A stretch of 64,000 nt of DNA from Odontocerum albicorne (GCA_949825065.1 OX463854.1:12003112-12067111); one strand, 5' to 3'; shown: positions 1-10,939, numbered from the stretch's first letter. Notes: generated by a model from the sequence alone, not told the origin. A program made the numbers and translations.

Positions 1-264
1 TACTAAGAAATAAATTTAAAATTTCAGAAATGTCTTGTTTTGAAAATTTCTACTAGGAAAATGGCTTTTAATTCTCTTTATTTTCTTTTATATTCATTCT
101 CCCTTCACTCGTTTCAGTTTCTGCTTGATAGCTTGCGCAAGAATGAAAAACCACCCTTTGAAACTTTTCAATAAAGTTCAATATTAAGATGTTGACTTCA
201 CTTGAAAAAAATAATTTTTTTTGAGCATCATTTCATCTTCACACAAAAACAATATTTTTATAAT

Positions 265-430
265 TTCTTGATAACCTTAATGACCTAGTCAGGGAGATGT
301 TTTTATTTCATCTCGAGGTTTCGGGTTCGATTTCTAATGCTGCAAAAATAAAAGGGTTAGTTTGGTTTCCTCGATATGAAATGCCGCTGTTCTATGTGCG
401 CCAACACGTACGATGCCGAATTGCGAATAA
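265..430 (+). repeat. tRNA-derived SINE-like copy
   Basis: The segment begins with a degenerate tRNA-like head and has a good RNA polymerase III B-box (GGGTTCGATTT, about 323-333). A non-coding body follows, ending near 430. The body is unlike the SINE-A and SINE-B bodies elsewhere in this window, so this may be a third SINE family. The head is too diverged to be a working tRNA gene. Confidence 0.5.
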
Positions 431-569
431 CTAGTTTAATTTATTGATTCTAATCTAAGCAATGTTTTCAACGCTTTTTGCAGTCTATATTTTTGGTGGC
501 ATTTACTTTAATTTTAAGTCAAATTTATATTTTGATAAAAACAACAACGACGAAAATATTGTCATTATA

Positions 570-919
570 CGAGGCATATCCAGAAAGTAAGTGTACTGAA
601 TTTTTGTAGGTTACAATTTTTTTTATTTAAAAAAAAAAATTACGTGGTTACCGTAGTACATATGTAAGCTATTTTTCGACATAGTCGCCATTCCTCTCAA
701 TGCAGGTGGTGAAGCGGGGTATCAACTTTTTGATGCCTTCCTCGAAGTAGTTTCCCGCCAACCCCTCCGTCCACCTCCTCCTTTACCTCCTCGTCGGTTG
801 AAAACATTTTTCAGGGGTCAACAAAGGGTCAGGCTACACGGAAGTGTAGCCAACATGTCGAAAATAAAATCCATCCGGTCGTGAGAGCCTCAGTACACTT
901 AATTTCTGGATACGCATAG
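570..919 (-). mobile_element. Internally deleted mariner-type element, about 350 bp
   Basis: Inverted ends read CGAGGCATATCCAGAAAGTA on the left; the right end, on the other strand, has CTATGCGTATCCAGAAATTA. Both continue into a shared GTGTACTGA, and both are bordered by TA (568-569 and 920-921). A tighter boundary of 579-910, also bordered by TA, is possible. The interior keeps only the 3' end of a transposase, on the minus strand, so the element is non-autonomous. The left end starts TA-CGAG, the tetranucleotide found in the dispersed TACGAGTA motif discussed in the findings. Confidence 0.75.
668..790 (-). pseudogene. Mariner transposase C-terminal remnant
   Basis: On the minus strand the frame reads through EEGIKKLIPRF, then CIERNGDYVEK and a stop. 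This is the usual C-terminus of mariner-family transposases (a pair of basic/aromatic helices, then a short acidic end). No catalytic aspartate remains: everything upstream of the last 40 or so codons was deleted when the small element formed. It cannot encode an active enzyme. The exact mariner lineage is uncertain. Confidence 0.6.
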
Positions 920-951
920 TATATACGAGTACTATACTAGTAGTTTATCAT

Positions 952-985
952 GGTAAATATTTCATTTATGGTAAATATTTCATTT
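952..985. repeat. 17-bp tandem duplication
   Basis: GGTAAATATTTCATTTAT occurs twice head to tail. Confidence 0.85.
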
Positions 986-1291
986 ATCATATGTTATATA
1001 AATATATTTTATGTAATCTACCCTTCTTGGATGATTTGTGCCTGCTAAAACAAAACTTGCAATTGTATGAGAGTCAATATGAAAAAATAAACCATTAATT
1101 GATTATACTTTAAAAAATGAACAATCGATATATAAGTAAAAAAAATCTTCTTAGAAAGAAAAAAATCCTCATTCATTGAACGTGGCAAAGGTATGGTATT
1201 TGGTCAATTCTATCCGATGGAAACTACAAGATCTATGGTATATTCTCATCATTCAAACAGCTGGGATTTTCTACAATATCCATTCTGTTAG

Positions 1292-1482
1292 GCCTCGGCC
1301 ACACAGGTAGGAGCCTCGCTCGGTGCTTAGAGCTACGCTACTATGTGATTATAATAATCACGTAGCGTGGTGCGAAGTAGCCATTGCGATAGTATGTGGT
1401 GCGTTGGTTCGCTAGAATATGTCACCTAGCTCGCAGCGTAGCTCTAAGCACCAAGCGAGGCTCCTACATGTGTGGCTAAGGC
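1292..1482. mobile_element. Foldback MITE, 191 bp, about 47-bp terminal inverted repeats
   Basis: The left arm starts GCCTCGGCCACACAGGTAGG and the right arm, reverse-complemented, starts GCCTTAGCCACACATGTAGG. The arms stay almost identical for about 47 bp, through a GCTTAGAGCTACGC motif. A further AT-rich palindrome (about 1340-1361) sits next to the left arm. There is no coding capacity. It is more GC-rich than its surroundings. No unambiguous target-site duplication is visible, so the superfamily is unknown. Confidence 0.7.
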
Positions 1483-2119
1483 AGGGAACTAGCTAATACG
1501 CGGTTGTCCACCCGTAAGCGACACACGATTTATTTTTCCATCTTTTTAATTCTCATCACATTTAACCACAATATTAAAGGGATAAATTACTGGATTGGTT
1601 TGTTTATGAAGAAATATTTGTCCATTTATGTTATATGAACAAATATTTCTTCATAAACAATTCAATTATTTGAAGAGATTAAAAATTGCAAGTTTATAAA
1701 GGCCTTACTAACACTCCAGATTTCAATTTTATTGAATCTTTATTCGAAGATGCGAGTTTTGAATATTATTAATTTTGTAAAAGCATATCTTTTCAAAGAA
1801 AATACTGATTTATTTTGAACAAAATGAAAGCAGGTATTTTTTCGAGAACGCAGACGAATTTTGTTAAATACTTGACTGAATATTGAAGATCAAAGAAATT
1901 ATCTTAAATGTTGCTTACTTTTTGATATTAAAGTCGAAACTTGATATAACAAGTTAATTAAAATAAATCTTTAACATCACATATTCTTGGAAATAAGTTT
2001 TGTAATCTTTAAGAAGTATCGAGGTGAAGTTTCCACAGTCCTTCATGGAAAGCATCATTGAAGACGCCCAAGTTGAAGCGTACACTTAGAACAGACAAAA
2101 GTTTCAAAATAAGATTCAT
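1483..2119. other. AT-rich intergenic sequence
   Basis: No gene or known repeat recognised. A short inverted repeat (near 1607-1665) built on ACAAATATTTCTTCATAAAC lies inside. Confidence 0.6.
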
Positions 2120-2400
2120 TGGTTGTGTATTTAAAATATCTTCATCGTCATCAGCATTATTTATTCAAGTGTTGGACATAGGTCTCTCTTTTGTATCTCT
2201 ATTCGGTCCGACCCTGTGTCACATGTCTCAGTTAAGTTATTGCAAAGACTTTTGTACTATTTGACCAACGAATATCTGGTTTGCCCACATTTCTTCGCCC
2301 AGTTCCGGGTCATCACTTGAGTAATTTCTTGGTCCATAGGTTACTTTATCGTCTCGTGATATAATCAAAACAATACCATTTGGAGTGTGCTTCCACATCT
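2120..2400 (-). repeat. Probable LINE (RTE-like) 3' end fragment
   Basis: The plus strand carries TTGGACATAGGTCTC and a following T/C-rich stretch resembling the 3' coding end of RTE-like LINEs. A better-preserved cognate lies at 43185-43400, where the same phrase reads GGATATAGGCCTCCCCTTC. The reading frame here is broken. The family call rests on that comparison only. Confidence 0.4.
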
Positions 2401-3432
2401 GTCATTCCGTTTGGTTCTTGATTCTTTAATTTGTTATTCCTATTGTTCGTTGAGTTTATATTAAACTTAATATTTATGACTTTCTGAAATACATTGATTC
2501 ATTAGTTTCTAAGAACTGAACCAAATCTATTTGTTTGGAGGCTTAGCTTTGAGGTGTGTAAGATATGTTTATGGCTTAAGGATGAAGTGGACATTGACTC
2601 CCTAATTTCCTGGATTGAGCAGTCATATCTTTTTCCAATATAAATAAAAGTGTCCGTGTATCCTACCGTCAATCATTTTCACCAATCCACCATCAGTATA
2701 CCTACAGGGTGTAGCATTCAACAGGGCATCTGAATTAAAAAAATGGGTGTAACTTTCGATGTCAGACTCACATAAATTAACCAGTTCTTGCGGTTAATAT
2801 TAGACTGTTTCAAATTAGTCGGATTTATTATGACAATAACGGTATCAATATTCTGGGAAACTTGTACAACTACTCTGTTTTTATTTATTAATTAAAGTTA
2901 TCTATAATATATACATTTGCTAAATACAAATTTATTACTTAAGAAATAAGTACTCATTTCTATACCACGACTAAAAGCTAACAAAATTTTTATATCCTAT
3001 TTTTTTCTTCTTTGTAAAACAATTTCTTAGAAATAGTCACCTTCACACTAACTTGTAACTAGATAAAAATTCTTAGAACTAATTATTAGTTTTTACTTGT
3101 AAAATTATTTGATAAAATGTAAATTAGAATTCGTATAAAAAAATGGACTCCTTATCACTGAAATATAAGAACATGACAGAACAAATACAAAAAAATCTAT
3201 CGATATCTATGGCACTTAACTCAAAATATACTTAAACGAGTATTTATACGTACTTACGTATCATGTCGAACATTTCACGGTGTGCCATTAAAGAAGCCTC
3301 GAAACAATATGGCAATAACCATCGGGATATTCTACTGAAGGTACTTCAAAGTAATTTTAGCGATTCCGCGATACTAGATGTACTAAGTAATTCTAGTAAC
3401 GCGAAATAGTTAAAACTACTCGGATGCAATAA
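2401..3432. other. AT-rich intergenic sequence
   Basis: Nothing recognised on either strand apart from homopolymer runs and short open frames of no apparent meaning. Confidence 0.6.
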
Positions 3433-3533
3433 ATATAAACTAAATAATGAATATCGTGGCTCTTCTACATATAAACTAAATAATGAATATCGTGGCTCTT
3501 CTACATATAAACTAAATAATTAATATCGTGGCT
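3433..3533. repeat. 36-bp tandem repeat, nearly three copies
   Basis: Copies start at 3433, 3469 and 3505; the core contains AATATCGTGGCTCTTCTAC. The third copy is truncated and carries one substitution. The near identity suggests recent local duplication. Confidence 0.9.
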
Positions 3534-4214
3534 AAACATTCAGTCACGCGTGGTAAAGAGGATTTTAAAATGTTTGGCCCACAATGTAGTTCTTTTGATA
3601 TACGAGTATAACAGTCTGATAGACTGGAGATATCAGTGATGTATTCTGTCGATTACATCAGTTTGTGTCGACGAGAGTGTGCCACATGGAGTGATTTAAT
3701 AAGGATGTATTCACATTTCCAAAATGAATATGACCTTTAACAGGGGCTCGCAAAGTATTGATCGATGACAGAAGTATAAATTATACGTAATTATCAAGAC
3801 GAGAATATATAACCAACTCGTATTTTTGTATTCTAACCAAAAAATTATACTTAAATACTGATATGAGACCAAGAAATCTTACATTTTATGTTCTAAAAAG
3901 GATCTTTATTACTTTTAAGTTTATAATTGGGAGTAAAAAGGAATTCGCCGATAACTGTAAACAGCAGGGGAACGTCCCTTAAATGTAGGCTTTGCAATAT
4001 TTAAGCATATTTTTACGTTATTATTCAATTATTTATGGTGATTGAATTACACGACATCTCTTCGTAAGATTTATAAATGACCTCTTATCCAACTTAAAGA
4101 CTATTTCTTTTTGTAAATAACTAATATTTAGACATTGAATTTTACACAAAACTTTCAAAATAAAAGATTAACTTTTCCATCAATTTAAATTAATATATAT
4201 ACTTCAATATATCC

Positions 4215-4470
4215 GGATACATGGTACCCTTTAACTTATCCGAATTGGCTATGCGGACATCTTGAAGAGTGTGGCTGGAAGACAAAATTGATAGTGCCTT
4301 CGGCTTAAGAATCGCAAGAGCAGGCACTTAACTCGTAGTGCATCATAATATGTGTGAGAAATAATGTGGTAAGTGGAGTAGTATTGTTACCAGATGAACT
4401 CACAAAAAACCAGACCAAAAGGTACAGTTTTTATTTGGTTTTTTCGGGTACTATCAGGAATTAAATATGT
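4215..4470 (-). repeat. SINE-B copy, 5' part degraded
   Basis: The minus orientation shows the SINE-B body: a conserved element near GACAATATTG/CTTCGG, then a segment related to AACCTCTGGAGTAGACAAG, seen here with several changes. The tRNA-like head is not recognisable. It shares its body with 4690-4965, 8205-8480, 9355-9610, 28465-28745 and 36495-37125. Confidence 0.5.
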
Positions 4471-4689
4471 AAACCGTAGGGTTTACTTCCCCTGTAGGAA
4501 GACAGGGCTGTTTCCAACTTTGCTTTGGATGTTGATACTTTAATTTTTATGATCGAAAATCTATAATAAATTAAATATGTATTTTGGTTTCCATTATATA
4601 ATTTTCTTTTTAAAATAATTTTTCGTTGTTTTATTTACGAATATGTAATTACAACTTTTTTTCATTCGCATGATACCTTTCAATATATT

Positions 4690-4965
4690 TAAACTGGTGC
4701 TTCGGACATATAAAAGATCACGCCGGGAGACATCATTGTCTTCGAGCCTTCGGGTTTAGAACTACTAGAGTAAGCACAATATTCTGGGTTCACAATTACA
4801 CGTGTTGACAATACTGCCCCGTAGTGAAGTAACGCGTAGCAATAAGTCTAGCGCGAGTATTATTATCCTGACAAAATCTTTTATCAGACTGGTACCTTTA
4901 TTTATGAACCATCGGGAATCGAACCAGAAACGTCTTATTAAATGTGCCACAAAAGTGTACTAACT
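4690..4965 (-). repeat. SINE-B copy with tRNA-like head
   Basis: The minus-strand copy has its head at the high-coordinate end; the B-box complement is visible in CATCGGGAATCGAACC (about 4909-4924). The body has the family landmarks GCCGGGAGACATCATTG, TTTAGAACTACTAGAG and ATCAGACTGGTACC. The short minus-strand open frame crossing it has no coding meaning. Confidence 0.6.
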
Positions 4966-5297
4966 ACTGTTTAGTTTGATATCTGATCATTAAATAAATT
5001 TATACAAAGTGTATATTTTTTATGTTACGAGTATATTATGCGCGGACCAAAGATGTAGTACGCCTCGAATGAAGAGAGCACACTAGAACATATTCAAGTT
5101 TTCGTAATAATATTTTCATAAGGTCGGGTAAGGGAAATGCTAAAATATTTGGCTTTAGGATCGCATGTGAATCATAATATTTAACGAAGGTTAAGGACAT
5201 TTACCTTCGTATAAAATAAATTTTACGAAAATAATAAAGCATTCTTTCCCAATTATTAAGCAAGTGCTTTAGGAAAGGATTTTAGATTTTGGAATGT

Positions 5298-5950
5298 AAG
5301 CAATTATTTCAAGTATAAAAGTAAACATAATGGTGGATATTCATTTAACATATATAATATAACGTGCTGTATGCATTCTCTAACTACTCTTTTTATTATT
5401 TTACTAGAAGTTAGCTTAACACTCGCATTGTGTAATTATTTCAAATGTAAAAGTAAACAACCTCATTTATATAATATAACGTGCTGTATGCATTCTCTAA
5501 CTACTCTTTGTATTATTTTACTAGAAGTTAGCTTAAAACTCACATTGTGTAATTATTTCAAATGTAAAAGTAAACAACCTCATTTATATAATATAACGTG
5601 CTGTATGCATTCTCTAACTACTCTTTGTATTATTTTACTAGAAGTTAGCTTAAAGCTCACATTGTGTAATTATTTCAAATATAAAAGTAAACATAATGGT
5701 GGATATTCATTTATATAATATAACGTGTGGTATGCATTCTCTAACTACTCTTTTCATTATTTTACTAGAAGTTAGCTTAAAACTCCCATTGTTTAATTAT
5801 TTCAAATATAAAAGTAAACATAATGGTGGATATCCTTTTATGTAATATAACGTGCTGTATGCATTATCTAACTACTTTTTTAATTATTTTACTAGAAGTT
5901 AGCGTAAAATTCATATTGTGTAATTTAATGCGTGAATATAAGTAAAGTTT
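5298..5950. repeat. Tandem array, 117- and 127-bp units, about 5.5 copies
   Basis: The phrase TGTATGCATTCTCTAAC recurs at 5368, 5485, 5602 and 5729, and at 5856 with one change. Spacings are 117, 117, 127 and 127 bp. Long units carry CATAATGGTGGATATTC where short ones carry CAACCTC, so two unit types are present. A partial unit precedes the first full one. Because 117 is a multiple of three, 5371-5718 stays open as a repeated 39-residue peptide; this looks accidental. Confidence 0.9.
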
Positions 5951-6130
5951 ATACTTTAGGAGAAAAGTGTTAACGTGTTTGGATTTGAACAACTTTAATG
6001 CAGCTTTCTTTTTTACAGGCGTAAGGTTTTAATTCACTATGTTTAATTTAATGATGTGAATGCATAAGCAAAGTTTGTGTTTAAGAAAAAGGGTATTAAC
6101 GTATTCGGATACGAACTATTATATGTTATT
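5925..6130. repeat. Imperfect duplication, period about 120 bp
   Basis: The segment from about 5925 (TAATTTAATGCGTGAATATA...) returns from about 6045 (TAATTTAATGATGTGAATGC...). Both continue into a TTAACGT motif and a GGAT.(T/C)GAAC-like phrase. This older duplication abuts the tandem array. Confidence 0.55.
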
Positions 6131-6181
6131 GTTTATTACAAAAATAATGACCGATTTTAATCTTCAAATCCAAGTATACCT

Positions 6182-6600
6182 TAAGAGGAAATATTCCACA
6201 ATTGATTTTTGTTGTTTTCACTCAAAACATGAGGAACCGAAGCGCCGAACTTCTGGACTTTTCCCATTGATTTAAGATAGCGGTATACAGTCATGTAACT
6301 ACAATTCACCTGCTCAACCAATTCTACAGTGGATTGAAGGGGATCTTCATGAATAATATGGTTTAAGAGGTCCTCATCGAAGTCCCCTGGTTATCCGGAA
6401 CGCTCCATGTCTTTCAGGTCGAAATTACCGTCTTTGAAACGCAAAAACCATCAACGAGCTGTCCTTGCATTCATAACATCTTCACCGTACACTACGCAAA
6501 TATCACGAGAAGCTTTGACAGCTTTATTCCCTCGATTGAACGCGAACAGAAGGAGGTGTCAAAAATGCTCACTTTCGTCTACTTGACATTCCGTTTTGAA
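6182..6600 (-). pseudogene. Mariner transposase N-terminal fragment, broken
   Basis: The minus strand encodes CQVDESEHF, then an interrupted HTH-containing N-terminus (RTARWWFLRFKDGNFDLKD, then a stop replacing the expected Arg of SGRP). A second helix-turn-helix region follows, ending SMGKVQKFGASVPHVLSEN. The bipartite HTH with WFLRF and (W/S)VPHxL landmarks is characteristic of mariner-family DNA-binding domains. Several in-frame stops and the loss of the catalytic domain show it is dead. The plus-strand open frame at 6060-6275 is a shadow. Confidence 0.65.
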
Positions 6601-6767
6601 GGCTTGTAATCAAATAAAATAATATATGTAACGTAAAAGCAAAAACAATATCTTGTAGAGCAGAAAATTTCCTTTCGAATGACGTATAACATTTACCATT
6701 TTGTTTTACTTTTGGTGCTCATTTTTAAATTTGGAAAAAAAAGGACACAACTTATGTTAACACCCAA
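6182..6767 (-). mobile_element. Truncated long-TIR mariner element
   Basis: The 5' end, on the minus strand, starts at 6767 with TTGGGTGTTAACATAAGTTG next to TA (6768-6769). The first 86 bp or so are nearly identical to both arms of the 505-bp element at 15592-16096. After this arm comes a broken transposase N-terminus, and the element fades out near 6182. No 3' arm was found, so the copy is truncated. Confidence 0.75.
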
Positions 6768-6769
6768 TA

Positions 6770-8012
6770 GAAATAACACATTTATTGTATGAAAATGGTA
6801 AAAAATATTTTATTCAAAGTATTGCCCATCGCTAGCTACACATTTTTTCCCTCTCTCTGGCAATTTGTAGATGCCACGCCAAAAAAAAACTGTTGCTTTT
6901 TTGAGGCAAACCAATCTTCTAGAACATTTTCGTAAGAAGTGAAGCGCTGCTCAGCAAGTGCGTGTCCCATCGATGCAAATAAGTAGTAATCGGATGGAGC
7001 CAAATCTGGTAAGTAAGCCGTATTCGAAAGTATTTGCCAACTAAACGCCTCAATCGTTTCCTTGACCGGGTTTTCTGTGTGCAATGGTGCAATATCATGA
7101 AGCAAAATCACTTTTTTTTGCTTCTTTTGATATTCTGGTCGTTTTTCACGCAATGCTTGGTTCAAATCCATCATTTGTTGTCGGTAACGTTCAGTATTAA
7201 CGGTTTCGCCAGGTTTTAGCAGCTCATAATAGATAACACCCTTCTAATCCCACCAAACACAGAGCATTGTCTTCCGTCCATAGCGATTTGGCCTTGCAGT
7301 CGATGTCGCTGGTTTTCTTGGAGTTACCCATGATCTTTTACGCTAAGGATTCTCGAAACATATCCATTTTTCATCGCCAGTCACAATTCGATGGAGAAAT
7401 GATTTTCTTTTGTACCTGGCGAGCAGCATTTCGCAAGTGGTTTTTCGGTTTTCCTGCTATCTTTCATTCAGTTCATGTGGAACCCATTTTCCCACCTTCT
7501 GGATCTTTCCCATATTTTTCAAACGTATAAAGACGGTTTCTCGTGTCATATTTAATTGATTTGCGAGTTGTTGTTGCGTTTGAGCGTCATCCTCATGCAA
7601 CAATGCTTGCAATTCGGCGTCTTCAAACTTTCTCGGTGGTCTTCCACGTTCTTCGTTTCTCACGTCAAAATCGCCACATTCGATTTTTTAAACCACTCAA
7701 AGCACTGTGATTTACCTAGAGCCCGCTCACCGTAAGCTTCGACAAGCATTCGATACGATTCTGCAGTAGTTTTCTTCAAATAGTAACAGAAAATCAATGC
7801 TGTCTGCAAATCGTAGTTTTCAGGCACAACAACAGACATGGTCAACGCTATGAAAACATATGTAGTTGTATTAAACTTGTATTGTTGTCAGTTAAAAGTT
7901 TTTGACAAATGTAAACACAAGAAAAAGGCGCCAATGACGCGGTTTGACAGTCACTACATTGACAAATAGAGCCATCTATGAGCAAATTACAGTTTCATAT
8001 TTACAGACCTGA
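6770..8012 (-). mobile_element. Decayed mauritiana/Mos1-like mariner element
   Basis: The 5' inverted repeat, on the minus strand from about 8012, begins TTCAGGTCTGTAAATATGAA, resembling Mos1-type ends (CAGGTGTACAAGTATGAAA in that family, from memory). The 3' inverted repeat is not present between the stop codon (6810) and the abutting long-TIR element (6767). About 1.24 kb survives, close to full mariner length. No clean TA duplication flanks the 5' end. Confidence 0.65.
6810..7845 (-). pseudogene. Mos1-like mariner transposase, multiple frame breaks
   Basis: Mariner transposases bind the element ends and cut and paste DNA with a DD34D catalytic triad. In order on the minus strand: an N-terminus with SYRMLVEAYGERALGKSQC; the second HTH (LHEDDAQTQQQLANQLNMT, then KWVPHEL); the linker; VILLHDIAPLHT carrying the second Asp; YLPDLAPSDYYLFASM carrying the third; and, after another frame break, the terminal CVASDGQYFE before the stop at 6810. 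The segment that should carry the first Asp lies in a gap between surviving frames. At least three frameshifts make it non-functional. Closest lineage by motif is mauritiana; an irritans affiliation is less likely. Confidence 0.8.
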
Positions 8013-8204
8013 ATCATTAATAAAAACGCACCATATTTAAGAGTTCACTTACGAGTATATAAGGTAAAAGTTATTGCTGGCGGCACCTATTCTTATGGAC
8101 GACTGCTTTCTGAGATCATTATTTCCAGTAGCTCTCAGATATTTAAATTTATCAACTCTACTGAGTGTTTTAAATTGCTGTTTATTGATTTGATATATCT
8201 GAAT

Positions 8205-8480
8205 GGATAATGTGGACACTCTGAATAGCGTGGCTGGGAGATAATATTATATTTTGCCTTAGATTTAGAAACTTCAGGTTAAGAACCAGTGGAGTAGGCA
8301 AGTAACTAACGAAATAGTACCGCACGTGGACAGGCAACAACACTTACATACAATTAGCGAGTGATAAGCTATCCCTTGTTATCGAGTTTGATTGTCAGCC
8401 ACCCTGTGGATGGAGGACGCCTATGCGTGTATTAATACAAAGTCTTTACAGATCAAACCCAAAGTTCCAATGGCAAGGAG
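8205..8480 (-). repeat. SINE-B copy
   Basis: Shows GCGTGGCTGGGAGATAATAT and AACCAGTGGAGTAGGCAAG, the SINE-B body in reverse. Near 8450 there is an eroded B-box-like GATCAAACCC. Confidence 0.5.
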
Positions 8481-8624
8481 ATAAAGCTCCAAGACGATTG
8501 GCAGGTTAAACCCACTGCAGTCTTCTTTTGTTAGGTAGAATTTTTTGCGTTACGTAGCAGCACTACGAGAATTTATGAAAATCAGAATAAATGCTGATGT
8601 AAAACGGTCCAAGAGTAAACCAGT

Positions 8625-8705
8625 TCGGAAGTGAATCTGCCAGGAATCAAACGTGGGTTGCCTGCTTGCTTGGCGTGAATGATAACCAATTAGTTCACTG
8701 CCGCC
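8625..8705 (-). repeat. Isolated tRNA-like SINE head
   Basis: On the minus strand GCAGTGAACTAATTGGTTA resembles an A-box region and GTTTGATTCC a B-box. The acceptor stem cannot be closed by eye and no recognisable SINE body follows. I read it as a SINE head rather than a tRNA gene. Confidence 0.4.
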
Positions 8706-9354
8706 AACAATAATTCCTAGATAAATTCTTTAGTCAGACTGGAATTCCTTGTGTTTTTTTTCGGTACAAATGTGAATCGACCGCAAAACATCTGGATGTA
8801 AAATAAAAAAATGTATGTGCCATGAAGTTACGAGGATCATTTATCATTGTTAAAATATATTTTATACCAAATCAATTGTACTTATTGCCGAATTCAAAAT
8901 ACGCTAATCACAATGACGAAAAACGCTATAAGGAAAAAAATTATCTAAGAACAACATTCAAAACATAACAAACTAGAAGAAAAATATATTGGAATTGGTT
9001 CATCTTCTAGTGGAGAAAGAAGAACCCATTCTAATAAAGTGTAACTAAATATTTGGAATAAGGGTTTGAAGAGGAAGAAGACATATTGCCTTAATAATTG
9101 GAAGCGATTCTCAAAACTTGCAACCTAATTTATATTTATATTATTTATTTATCATAAAAGGATGAAATCAATTCGTCTTTAAGTCAAATTAAATATATTT
9201 TATTTTAAGAATTCATATCCAAATAATCTTGAAATTTAATTTTTATCTGTCAGAATATATCTCAGTGATTTTTCAAAATATTTCACAATATTATTGAGTG
9301 CTTACGAAAATAATTAAACAAATCTCCACAACCTAGTTAGTTAGTAAAACTATT

Positions 9355-9610
9355 TTTACTGACTTCGCCTGCCTTTGACAGTGAGTTTCGGGGTTGATGC
9401 TTGATGGTACCTATATCAAAAAATAAAAATGGGTACTAGTCTGGTAAAAAAGCTCGTCTGTCAACAATAGTGAACATATGTAGTTGAATCGCGAGTTTCA
9501 TATCTACTTCAGTGGTTTTAAGCCCAAATGCTCGATTAATATTGTCTTTCAGCAAAGTTCTTTAATATTTCCAAATCATCACTTCGGATATGTTGAACGG
9601 TAACCACATT
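9355..9610 (+). repeat. SINE-B copy, plus orientation
   Basis: Head (eroded, about 9360-9400) is followed by GGGTACTAGTCTGGTAAAAA, then CTACTTCAGTGGTTTTAAG and ATTAATATTGTC, ending near ACTTCGGATATGTTGAACGG. These match SINE-B landmarks in forward order. Confidence 0.55.
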
Positions 9611-9639
9611 CTTTATTCATACACACAATTTTACTACCT

Positions 9640-10750
9640 CCACATTCATACATTTCATCATATACAATCTTCCATTATTCATATTTCTCATTTTACCTGT
9701 TTTTCGAATCTGGTCCATTTGATCCAGTCATGTTTTTCTTGGTCTGCCTATTCCACGCATATTTTTTAATTCTCATTTGTTTACTCGCTTATTCAGTCTA
9801 TCGTCATTCATTCTCCTCATATATACAAATCGGCCCATGTATTAATTTCTGACGTATTTATTACACTATCATACATTGGCCCTCCACAATTTTCTCTTAG
9901 TACACGTATTCCTCAGTGTTAATCTTACCATAATTATAATTTCATCAATTCCAAGTTTCACTTCCATAAGTCAAGGTGGACATCAACACGCGGTTAGGTA
10001 TTGCCATTTTTACTACGTTTGATTAAGCGCGCTTGTAGTATATAGCTTTATGTATAAAGTACTCCCTTTACCTTGTCCCTGACACCACCCTTCTTTCAAT
10101 GCCCCTTTCAACGTGTCCAGCACAGGTAAACATATTGCCATGATAACAGAACTCATCAATCTACTTCAGTTTCTCTTAACTACCCCCCCATACATCACAC
10201 ACACTTTTATGATCATATTTTTTGATTTCGCATTAATGTTCAAACCTTTACTAGGCATCTTTCATACAACGCACTTACCCTATACCTTAAATCACCTTAA
10301 TTTTTAGCAAAGATAAATATGTCATTCTTACACCTCTCACATCGTCTTATATTTCCCGTACACTGTGCCACCCCACAGACTTGTGTTTTACTTTATAATA
10401 ATTTTAAACCACCCAGTAAGTTCTACATTTAATTTTAGTCATGTGCTACTGTCTACGTACAGCGTGGCAATTGTATTTATTAATTTACCACTCATGCCAC
10501 GATCTTTCAACAATTTCTATAATTTCTCTCTTCTTACACAATTGTACGCGTTCCCTTAGTTCTATTTATTAATTTACTACTCATGCCACAATATTTCAAA
10601 AATTTCTATAATTTCTCTCTTCTTACACAATTGTACGCGTTCTCTTAGCCAATTGTATTTATAATATTAATTTATCATTCATGCCATGATCTTACAACAA
10701 TTTCTATAATTTCTCTCTTCTTACACAATCATACGCGTTATCTTAGTCTA
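9640..10750 (-). pseudogene. LINE reverse-transcriptase fossil
   Basis: Non-LTR retrotransposons copy their RNA at a nicked target using endonuclease and reverse transcriptase. Read on the minus strand from 10750: a CVRREKL*KLLKDRGMSGK-like RT segment, then KGLNINAKSKNMI (equivalent to the GLxxNxxKTKxM motif), the VCVMYGG region, and a degraded C-terminal part ending in a GRPRKT-like basic tail near 9720. The catalytic YADD box is not readable. There are many stops and frameshifts. It belongs to the EN-RT LINE type whose tails recur at 13160, 39345, 41040, 42200, 47270, 50640 and 53030. Confidence 0.6.
10467..10747. repeat. Triplicated 90-100 bp segment inside the LINE fossil
   Basis: The phrase TCTATAATTTCTCTCTTCTT recurs three times at about 93-100 bp spacing, each followed by ACACAATTGTACGCG or a one-step variant. 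Each copy covers the same CVRREKL region of the RT, so the duplication happened within, or after decay of, the LINE. Confidence 0.85.
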
Positions 10751-10939
10751 CAAATGCAAAAAAATACCGGTGTGGTCAAAGGGACATGAACTCACAGTAA
10801 AGATAAAACTGAATCAAATTTGTTTAATATGTAATTGATTTTCTATAAAATAAATCTTTTTTTTAAATTGAAACAAAATATTTTCAAGTGACACGAAATA
10901 AACTGTGGAACAAATTACTTTTTTATTATATTGTTTTAT

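Noticed and set aside
5371..5718. 115-codon frame with a repeated 39-residue peptide as a repeat protein
   Set aside because: The frame is open only because 117 is divisible by three. The 127-bp units break it, and the peptide has no family resemblance.
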